55,236 nucleotides of DNA from Streptomyces sp. NRRL S-340. Its GTDB lineage: Bacteria > Actinomycetota > Actinomycetes > Streptomycetales > Streptomycetaceae. The stretch is from NCBI RefSeq assembly GCF_000720185.1, contig NZ_JOIY01000053.1:1-55236 (forward strand). The letters run 5' to 3'. A program made the position numbers and the translations under genes. How positions within the stretch are numbered: the first letter of the stretch is position 1; each line of letters starts with the position of its first letter. The notes below the pieces were generated by a model that ran no database searches, had not been told where the DNA came from, and worked only from the letters and a program-made list of their open reading frames with translations. Below, one piece after another: positions 49,690-55,236 of the stretch.

Positions 49690-51654
49690 ATGTCCATTGC
49701 CAGTACTGATCACGTCGTCGTGCCCGAGAGCACCGAGGACGCCCCCGAGAACCTGACCGGCCGGCAGACCCCGGCCGTCGAGGAGGTCACCGGGGCGGCC
49801 GAGGACCGCACCGAGCAGGCCCCCGAGATCACCTTCGCCGACCTCGGTCTGCCCGAGGGCGTCGTGCGCAAGCTCGCGCAGAACGGCGTGACCACCCCCT
49901 TCCCGATCCAGGCCGCGACCATCCCGGACGCCCTGGCCGGCAAGGACATCCTGGGCCGGGGCCGCACCGGCTCCGGCAAGACCCTCTCCTTCGGTCTGCC
50001 GACCCTGGCCACCCTGGCCGGCGGCCGCACCCAGAAGCACAAGCCGCGCGCCGTCATCCTCACCCCGACCCGTGAGCTGGCGATGCAGGTCGCCGACGCG
50101 CTCCAGCCCTACGGCGACGTCCTCGGCCTGAAGATGAAGGTCGTCTGCGGCGGTACGTCCATGGGCAACCAGATCTACGCCCTGGAGAAGGGCGTCGACA
50201 TCCTCGTCGCCACCCCGGGCCGGCTGCGCGACATCATCAACCGCGGCGCCTGCTCCCTGGAGGACGTGCGGATCGCCGTCCTCGACGAGGCCGACCAGAT
50301 GTCCGACCTGGGCTTCCTGCCCGAGGTCACCGAGCTGCTGGACCAGGTCCCGGCGGGCGGTCAGCGGATGCTCTTCTCCGCCACCATGGAGAACGAGATC
50401 AAGACCCTCGTCGACCGCTACCTGACCGACCCGGTCCACCACGAGGTGGACGCGGCGCAGGGCGCGGTGACGACCATGTCGCACCACATCCTGGTCGTGA
50501 AGCCCAAGGACAAGGCGCCGGTCACCTCCGCGATCGCCTCCCGCAAGGGCCGCACCATCATCTTCGTGCGCACGCAGCTCGGCGCGGACCGCGTGGCCGA
50601 GCAGCTGCGCGACGCCGGTGTGAAGGCCGACGCGCTGCACGGCGGCATGACCCAGGGCGCCCGCACCCGCACCCTGGCCGACTTCAAGGACGGTTACGTC
50701 AACGTCCTGGTCGCCACGGACGTCGCCGCGCGCGGCATCCACGTCGACGGCATCGACCTGGTGCTGAACGTGGACCCGGCCGGTGACCACAAGGACTACC
50801 TGCACCGCGCCGGCCGCACGGCCCGCGCCGGCCGCACCGGCACGGTCGTCTCCCTTTCCCTGCCGCACCAGCGGCGTCAGATCTTCCGGCTGATGGAGGA
50901 CGCGGGCGTCGACGCCACGCGCCACATCATCCAGGGCGGCGCGGCCTTCGAGCCGGAGGTCGCCGAGATCACCGGTGCCCGGTCGATGACCGAGGTCCAG
51001 GCCGAGTCCGCGGGCAACGCCGCGCAGCAGGCCGAGCGCGAGGTCGCCCAGCTCACCAAGGAGCTGGAGCGCGCCCAGCGGCGTGCCACCGAGCTGCGCG
51101 AGGAGGCGGACCGGCTGGTCGCCCGGGTCGCCCGCGAGCGCGGCGAGGACCCGGAGGCGGCGGTGGCCGAGGCGCAGGCCGTGGCCGAGCGGACCGCCGA
51201 GGTGTCGCTGCCGGAGCAGTCCGCGGCGCAGGACGCCGACCGGGCGGAGCACGCCGGACGGGGCGAGCGCGAGGAGCGTACGGCGGGTTCGTCGTCGTAC
51301 GACCGCCGCGAGCGCCGCGACGACCGGGGTGACCGGGGCGAGCGCGGTTTCCGGCGGGACGACCGCGAGCGTTCCTTCGACCGGGACCGTGACCGTGGTG
51401 GCCGTTCGTTCGAGCGGCGTGAGGACCGGGGCGGTTTCCGCCGCGACGACCGGGACCGTTCCTTCGGCGGCGACCGGGACCGTGGTGACCGCGCTCCCCG
51501 CTCCTTCGAGCGGCGTGACGACCGGGGCGGTTTCCGCCGCGACGACCGGGACCGTTCCTTCGGCGGCGACCGGGACCGTGGTGACCGCGCTCCCCGCTCC
51601 TTCGAGCCAGCCTGTGAGCTGAGGCGCAACGGCGGACAGCCTGTTGCGAGCTGA
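49690..51654 (+). CDS. DEAD-box RNA helicase with repeat-rich C-terminal tail
   Basis: A 654-residue helicase. Q-motif FPIQAATIPDALAGKDIL, Walker A GRGRTGSGKTLSFGLP, PTRELAMQV, DEAD box VLDEADQMSDLGFL, FSATMENEIKTLV, ATDVAARGIHVDGIDLVLNV and HRAGRTARAGRTG are all present. After residue 430 comes a coiled-coil-like segment (ERAQRRATELREEADRLVAR), then an Arg/Asp/Gly-rich tail with an exact 32-residue tandem repeat (51421-51606). The final residues (EPACELRRNGGQPVAS) break the repeat. The ATG at 49690 gives MSIASTDHVVVPE, the usual start; it follows GGAAGG. Likely a cold- or stress-related RNA remodeller. Confidence 0.92.
   Translation: MSIASTDHVVVPESTEDAPENLTGRQTPAVEEVTGAAEDRTEQAPEITFADLGLPEGVVRKLAQNGVTTPFPIQAATIPDALAGKDILGRGRTGSGKTLSFGLPTLATLAGGRTQKHKPRAVILTPTRELAMQVADALQPYGDVLGLKMKVVCGGTSMGNQIYALEKGVDILVATPGRLRDIINRGACSLEDVRIAVLDEADQMSDLGFLPEVTELLDQVPAGGQRMLFSATMENEIKTLVDRYLTDPVHHEVDAAQGAVTTMSHHILVVKPKDKAPVTSAIASRKGRTIIFVRTQLGADRVAEQLRDAGVKADALHGGMTQGARTRTLADFKDGYVNVLVATDVAARGIHVDGIDLVLNVDPAGDHKDYLHRAGRTARAGRTGTVVSLSLPHQRRQIFRLMEDAGVDATRHIIQGGAAFEPEVAEITGARSMTEVQAESAGNAAQQAEREVAQLTKELERAQRRATELREEADRLVARVARERGEDPEAAVAEAQAVAERTAEVSLPEQSAAQDADRAEHAGRGEREERTAGSSSYDRRERRDDRGDRGERGFRRDDRERSFDRDRDRGGRSFERREDRGGFRRDDRDRSFGGDRDRGDRAPRSFERRDDRGGFRRDDRDRSFGGDRDRGDRAPRSFEPACELRRNGGQPVAS
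51421..51606 (+). repeat. 96-bp tandem repeat in the DEAD-box helicase gene
   Basis: Two copies with period 96 bp (51421-51516 and 51517-51606, the second truncated) encode the 32-residue unit containing GGFRRDDRDRSFGGDRDRGD. Over about 90 bp the two copies differ at one base (E versus D codon at the start). Confidence 0.92.
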
Positions 51655-51660
51655 TCCGAG

Positions 51661-51694
51661 AGGGCCCGTACGACACCCGTCGTACGGGCCCTTT
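51661..51694 (+). terminator. Rho-independent-like terminator of the DEAD-box helicase gene
   Basis: A 14-bp stem (51661-51674 with 51679-51692), loop ACCC, then TTT. Confidence 0.88.
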
Positions 51695-51746
51695 CGAGTT
51701 GCCGCGTGATGCATGTCACACCCCCGGGAGGGGAATTGCTGGGGGC

Positions 51747-53312
51747 ATGACAGATGACGAGGGTGCCGCCGGAGCGCCGGCGCCGATGCCAGGGAACGCC
51801 GGGCCGTCGGACGAGGAGCGGCTGGCCCAGCTCGGCTACACGCAGGTCCTCGCCCGCCGCATGTCGGCCTTCGCCAACTACGCGGTCTCCTTCACGATCA
51901 TCTCCGTCCTGTCCGGCTGCCTGACGCTGTACCTCTTCGGGATGAACACCGGCGGCCCGGCCGTGATCACCTGGGGCTGGGTGGGCGTGGGCCTGATGAC
52001 GCTGTTCGTCGGCCTGTCGATGGCCGAGATCTGCTCGGCGTACCCGACCTCCGCGGGCCTGTACTTCTGGGCGCACCGGCTGGCGCCACCGCGCTCGGCG
52101 GCCGCCTGGGCCTGGTTCACGGGCTGGTTCAACGTCCTGGGACAGGTGGCGGTGACCGCCGGGATCGACTTCGGCGCGGCGTCCTTCCTCGGGGCCTACC
52201 TCAACCTCCAGTTCGGCTTCCGGGTCACCCCGGGCCGCACGGTCCTGCTCTTCGCGGCGATCCTGCTCCTGCACGGCCTGCTGAACACCTTCGGCGTGCG
52301 CATCGTCGCCTTCCTCAACAGCGTCAGCGTGTGGTGGCACGTGCTGGGTGTGGCGCTGATCGTCGCCGCGCTGGCCTTCGTGCCCGACCGCCACCGCTCG
52401 ACGTCCTTCGTCCTCACCCACTACGTGAACAACACCGGCTGGGGCAGCGGGGTGTACGTCGTGCTGCTCGGCCTGCTGATGGCGCAGTACACCTTCACCG
52501 GCTACGACGCCTCGGCCCACATGACGGAGGAGACCCGGGACGCGTCCACGGCCGGCCCGAAGGGCATCGTCCGTTCCATCTGGACCTCCTGGATAGCCGG
52601 TTTCGTCCTGCTGCTCGGCTTCACCTACGCCATCCAGGACTACGGCCGCGAGCTGGACTCCCCGAGCGGCGCGCCGCCCGCGCAGATCCTCCTGGACGCC
52701 CTCGGCGCGAGCGCGGGCAAGCTGCTGCTGCTCGTGGTGATCGGCGCGCAGTTGTTCTGCGGCATGGCGTCCGTGACGGCCAACAGCCGCATGATCTACG
52801 CCTTCTCGCGCGACGGCGCGCTGCCCTTCTCCCGCCTGTGGCACACGGTCGGCCCGCGCACCCGCACCCCCGTGGCCGCGGTGTGGCTGGCCGCGCTCGG
52901 CGCGCTGGTCCTCGGCCTGCCCTACCTGATCAACGAGACCGCGTACGCCGCCGTGACCTCGATCGCGGTGATCGGCCTCTACATCGCCTACGTCATCCCC
53001 ACCCTGCTGCGGGTGCGCAAGGGCGACGCCTTCGAGCGGGGCCCCTGGCACCTGGGCCGCTGGTCGCGGCCGATCGGGATCGTGGCGGTGGTCTGGGTCG
53101 GCGTCATCACCGTCCTCTTCATGCTGCCCCAGGTCTCCCCGGTCACCTGGCAGACCTTCAACTACGCCCCGGCCGCCGTCCTGGTCGTCCTCGGCTTCGC
53201 CGCGCTGTGGTGGTTCGCCTCGGCCCGCCACTGGTTCCTCGACCCGGCCCGCGCCGACCGCCGCCCCCGCCACGGCACCACCACCCCGCCACCGCCCGTC
53301 CGGCAGCGCTGA
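51747..53312 (+). CDS. APC-family amino acid/polyamine permease
   Basis: A 521-residue membrane protein with about 12 helices. The family's N-terminal signature is seen: LGYTQVLARRMSAFANYAVS, then ISVLSGCLTLYLFGMNTGGP, and GLSMAEICSAYPTSAGLYFW, which corresponds to the substrate-binding helices. Later helices include VYVVLLGLLMAQYTFTGYDA and a conserved GIVRSIWTSWIAGFVLLLGF. It probably imports an amino acid or polyamine; the exact substrate cannot be told. The ATG at 51747 follows GGGAGGGG and GGGGGC. It is single, between a terminator and tRNA-Lys. Confidence 0.92.
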   Translation: MTDDEGAAGAPAPMPGNAGPSDEERLAQLGYTQVLARRMSAFANYAVSFTIISVLSGCLTLYLFGMNTGGPAVITWGWVGVGLMTLFVGLSMAEICSAYPTSAGLYFWAHRLAPPRSAAAWAWFTGWFNVLGQVAVTAGIDFGAASFLGAYLNLQFGFRVTPGRTVLLFAAILLLHGLLNTFGVRIVAFLNSVSVWWHVLGVALIVAALAFVPDRHRSTSFVLTHYVNNTGWGSGVYVVLLGLLMAQYTFTGYDASAHMTEETRDASTAGPKGIVRSIWTSWIAGFVLLLGFTYAIQDYGRELDSPSGAPPAQILLDALGASAGKLLLLVVIGAQLFCGMASVTANSRMIYAFSRDGALPFSRLWHTVGPRTRTPVAAVWLAALGALVLGLPYLINETAYAAVTSIAVIGLYIAYVIPTLLRVRKGDAFERGPWHLGRWSRPIGIVAVVWVGVITVLFMLPQVSPVTWQTFNYAPAAVLVVLGFAALWWFASARHWFLDPARADRRPRHGTTTPPPPVRQR

Positions 53313-53444
53313 ACGCCCTTTGGCCCCGGGCGCCCCACGAGCCCGCCCGCGCGCCGCCCGTACGCCACACTTCCGGCCGCGCCGCCCGATACCCGATCGG
53401 CGACGCGGCCTCCTACGGCTATGCTCAGGGATGCAACATCGCCC

Positions 53445-53517
53445 GGGCCCTTAGCTCAATTGGCAGAGCAGTGGACTTTTAATCCATTGGTTGTGGGTTC
53501 GAGTCCCACAGGGCCTA
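53445..53517 (+). tRNA. tRNA-Lys (anticodon UUU)
   Basis: A 73-nt tRNA: acceptor GGGCCCT/AGGGCCT with a G1-T72 wobble, discriminator A, D-arm AGCTCAATTGGCAGAGC, anticodon loop CTTTTAA giving UUU, T-loop GGTTCGAGT. Confidence 0.95.
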
Positions 53518-53523
53518 CCGGCC

Positions 53524-53558
53524 GGACCCCAGCTCAGAGCACCGATGAGCTGGGGTCC
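53524..53558 (+). terminator. Terminator of tRNA-Lys
   Basis: GGACCCCAGCTCA (53524-53536) pairs perfectly with TGAGCTGGGGTCC (53546-53558), 6 bp after the tRNA. Confidence 0.88.
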
Positions 53559-53891
53559 CGTCCGTTCTGACGGGGTGCCGGCTACCGCTTGCCGGGCCGT
53601 GGCCGGACCGAGGACCGGGCACGCGAACGGGGCCGGGGCAGTGGCAGCCGCTGAACGGCGATCTCCTCCGCCTGGCCATGCCGCGCGCGGTCGTCGCGGG
53701 CAACGGCTGATCGACGGCCGTGGGGCACGGTCAGGCCTCGCTGCGGCCACCCTTCCAGCGGCCGTTCCCGCCCGATGAGTCACCGGGCCGCAGCCGCAGT
53801 GATCCGGATCACAGCGGATCGGTGCATAGAACGGCGCCTGCCACAGTCTTTCCCCGGGTGTAGGCGACCGGCGGGAACGGGGACGGTGTGG
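53559..53891. other. Upstream region of the SigE-family sigma gene
   Basis: No gene is seen; the frame of the sigma gene is open through part of it but lacks a ribosome site. It should hold the sigma gene's promoter. TAGGCG at about 53861-53866 is a possible -10. Confidence 0.4.
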
Positions 53892-54398
53892 ATGCGGCAG
53901 GCTCAGGGCGGTGAGTTCGACGAGTTCGTGGCGGCCCGCTGGTCGGTCCTGCTCCATCTCGCCCGGCTGCTCACCGGCGGTGACCGGCACCGGGCCGAGG
54001 ACCTCGTGCAGGAGTCGCTCGTCAAACTCTGGTTCGTGTGGCCGAAAGTGGCCCATGAGGCGCCCGAGGCGTACGTACGCACGGTGATGGCGCGCGCGGC
54101 GGCCCGCTCGGCGCGACGGCGCTGGTGGGGGGAGCGTCCCGTCGACCAGGTGCCCGAGCTGCCGGAGGCGGGGGACGTGTCCGCGACCGTCGCGGAGCGC
54201 TCGCGCCTGGAAGCGGCGCTGGCCCGGCTGCCGGCGCGGCAGCGGGCGGTGGTGGTGCTGCGCTACTACCAGGACCTCTCCGAGAGCCAGGTGGCGGACG
54301 CGCTGGGCTGCCCGGTGGGCACCGCCAGGTCGCACGCCGCGCGCGGAGTGGCCCGTCTGCGGCAGCTCCTGGACGACGTCAGCGAGCCGGTGGGCTGA
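53892..54398 (+). CDS. SigE-family RNA polymerase sigma factor (short ECF type)
   Basis: A 168-residue ECF sigma factor with region 2 (FDEFVAARWSVLLHLARLLT; GDRHRAEDLVQESLVKLWFV) and region 4 (LPARQRAVVVLRYYQDLSES; ADALGCPVGTARSHAARGVA). This is the layout of the actinobacterial SigE-family (SigE name by family, not the S. coelicolor cell-envelope gene). The ATG at 53892 follows GGGGAC at 7 nt; a GTG at 53886 is also in frame. It is followed 9 bp later by a membrane protein gene, so both form an operon that may act in envelope stress. Confidence 0.9.
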   Translation: MRQAQGGEFDEFVAARWSVLLHLARLLTGGDRHRAEDLVQESLVKLWFVWPKVAHEAPEAYVRTVMARAAARSARRRWWGERPVDQVPELPEAGDVSATVAERSRLEAALARLPARQRAVVVLRYYQDLSESQVADALGCPVGTARSHAARGVARLRQLLDDVSEPVG

Positions 54399-54407
54399 AG
54401 GAGAGAC

Positions 54408-54956
54408 ATGGACCACTTCGAACGGCAGTTGACGCGGATGATGCGCGCCGCCGAGGAGCACACTCCCTTCGAGGCCCGGCACCGCGAGCGCCTGTGGGCG
54501 GGGGTGCGGGCCCGCCGCCGGGCCCGGGCGGCGCAACGGGCCGTCGGGTCGCTGCTCGCGGTCGCCGGTGTCGGCGTCGGGGTCTTCCTGCTGCCCGGCA
54601 CCCGCGCCGGCGTCGAGCCCGCCGCGCCCGTGCCGCGCCCGGCCTCCAGCCCGCTGCCCTCGCCTTCCTTCCAGGGGACGTCACCGGCACCGGGCTTCAC
54701 CCCGGGCGGCCCGTCCTCTCCGCCGCCGACGGGCCGGACCGCCTCGACGTCCCCCGCCGGGCCGCCGGGCGCGGCGGAGACGACCGAGGCGACGGGAGGG
54801 ACGCGGAAGGCAGGGAGCGGGACGGCCGGGACGGAGACGACCGGGACGGGCGGCGCGCGGGGCCCGGCCGGGAGTCCCCCACCGGCCACGTACGCCCCGC
54901 CCTCGCGGACCATGCCTCCGCCCAGCGCTTCGTCCCGCACCGGGCCGCCCGGCTAG
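54408..54956 (+). CDS. Membrane protein partner of the SigE-family sigma factor (possible anti-sigma)
   Basis: A 182-residue protein. Residues 1-35 (MDHFERQLTRMMRAAEEHTP) are cytoplasmic and charged, an Arg-rich stretch (GVRARRRARAAQR) precedes a single membrane helix at about 46-61 (VGSLLAVAGVGVGVFLL), and the rest is a low-complexity Pro/Ser/Thr/Gly exterior (PAPVPRPASSPLPSPSF). The ATG at 54408 has GGAGAG upstream. The position after a sigma gene and the cytoplasm-helix-exterior layout suggest an anti-sigma role, but no HxxxCxxC zinc motif of classical ZAS proteins is present. Confidence 0.75.
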   Translation: MDHFERQLTRMMRAAEEHTPFEARHRERLWAGVRARRRARAAQRAVGSLLAVAGVGVGVFLLPGTRAGVEPAAPVPRPASSPLPSPSFQGTSPAPGFTPGGPSSPPPTGRTASTSPAGPPGAAETTEATGGTRKAGSGTAGTETTGTGGARGPAGSPPPATYAPPSRTMPPPSASSRTGPPG

Positions 54957-55051
54957 GAGCTGCGAACAGAATGGGAGTCCGATCAGCTCGCGGCGTCCGC
55001 GAGCGTGCGTGCCGGGCATCGAGAGCCGGGCGCCCATCGTGTTCGCAGCTC
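54957..55051. repeat. Large inverted repeat, first of a pair
   Basis: GAGCTGCGAACA (54957-54968) pairs with TGTTCGCAGCTC (55040-55051). Inside, ATGGG (54971-54975) faces CCCAT (55034-55038), and CTCGCGG/CCGCGAG forms an inner hairpin at about 54987-55003. It begins at the stop codon of the membrane protein gene. Confidence 0.8.
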
Positions 55052-55054
55052 TGA

Positions 55055-55116
55055 GTGCTGCGACCGGGAAGGTTCACCGGCTCGCGACGCCCGGCAGACC
55101 TTCCCGGCCGCAGCAC
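55055..55116. repeat. Large inverted repeat, second of a pair
   Basis: A 19-nt arm, GTGCTGCGACCGGGAAGGT (55055-55073), pairs with 55098-55116 with one mismatch, around a 24-nt loop. Both it and the first element begin G-N-GCTGCGA and contain GCTCGCG, suggesting relatedness. Confidence 0.85.
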
Positions 55117-55236
55117 GTGGCCGACCCGCCCGGCCGCCCCGGCCCCCTCCTTCGCGACCGCCACACCCCACCGGTCCCGCGCGATCCCGCTCCCGTCCGC
55201 TCCCAGCCCTGCCGGCCCACCCGCCCCGCCCCGACC
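55117..55236. other. Right end of the window, no feature seen
   Basis: GC-rich sequence after the inverted repeats. No gene or other feature is supported here. Confidence 0.4.

Noticed and set aside
50877..53273. Minus-strand frame (798 codons) opposite the DEAD-box and APC genes
   Set aside because: Antisense to two well-supported genes; the Ser/Arg repeats mirror the helicase tail repeat.

Overview
The window is high-GC actinobacterial chromosome, almost certainly Streptomyces. Supporting signs are GTG starts, paralogous sporulation-type sigma factors (SigN/SigF type), the developmental regulator BldC, an Lsr2-family protein, valine dehydrogenase, and the gene order itself, which matches the core-chromosome stretch I remember from S. 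coelicolor running from sigN/sigF through upp, dnaX, purD, purC, purSQL, purF, purM, vdh and bldC to hrpA. Two perfect 14-bp parS sites fit a position in the central, origin-proximal part of the chromosome.

Layout. 1-3.6 kb: a cut MarR regulator with operator-like repeats, a small membrane protein, two sigma factors, a Dabb protein and a 58-aa protein. 3.8-7.3 kb: tRNA-Ser(CGA), tadA and its partner gene, a basic small protein, upp and a LytR_C membrane protein. 7.5-14.4 kb: a VapB-like protein, a HerA-like ATPase, several small or membrane hypothetical genes, an HdeD-type membrane protein with a collagen-like tail, an HhH-GPD repair protein, then a less GC-rich patch with two unknown small genes and a repeat-bearing membrane protein. 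14.6-17.4 kb: tRNA-Ser(GGA), SRP RNA and dnaX. 17.6-36.3 kb: seven de novo purine genes (purD, purC, purS-purQ-purL, purF, purM) interrupted by a degenerate M48-like membrane protein, a dimethylformamidase-like protein, a two-component/ABC-transporter block bracketed by two identical tRNA-Gly genes, an atypical tRNA-Gly(UCC) and lsrL. 36.4-41.3 kb: DUF3073, vdh, a conserved unknown gene, bldC with a long upstream region, a DUF6274-type protein and tRNA-Asp with a partial duplication. 41.4-55.2 kb: hrpA, a GGCT-like protein, a parS/tRNA cluster (Phe, Asp, Glu), a membrane metallophosphoesterase, a zincin, a lipoprotein, a DEAD-box helicase with a repeat tail, an APC permease, tRNA-Lys, a SigE-family sigma factor with a membrane partner, and two large terminal inverted repeats.

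How the genes work together. The purine genes supply PurF, PurD, PurS/Q/L, PurM and PurC, which cover most steps from PRPP to SAICAR; purN, purE/K, purB and purH are not here. Upp salvages uracil. tRNA genes, TadA, DnaX, SRP RNA and two RNA helicases make this a housekeeping region. SigN, SigF, BldC and LsrL add developmental and nucoid control.

There is no prophage, CRISPR array, insertion sequence or biosynthetic cluster. The most unusual signals are non-coding: the tRNA-Gly(UCC) with an altered elbow and T-arm, the parS sites (one inside a coding gene), the tRNA-Asp 3'-end duplication, the structured bldC leader and the paired inverted repeats at the right end. Product names and S. coelicolor comparisons come from memory of these families; no database search was run.
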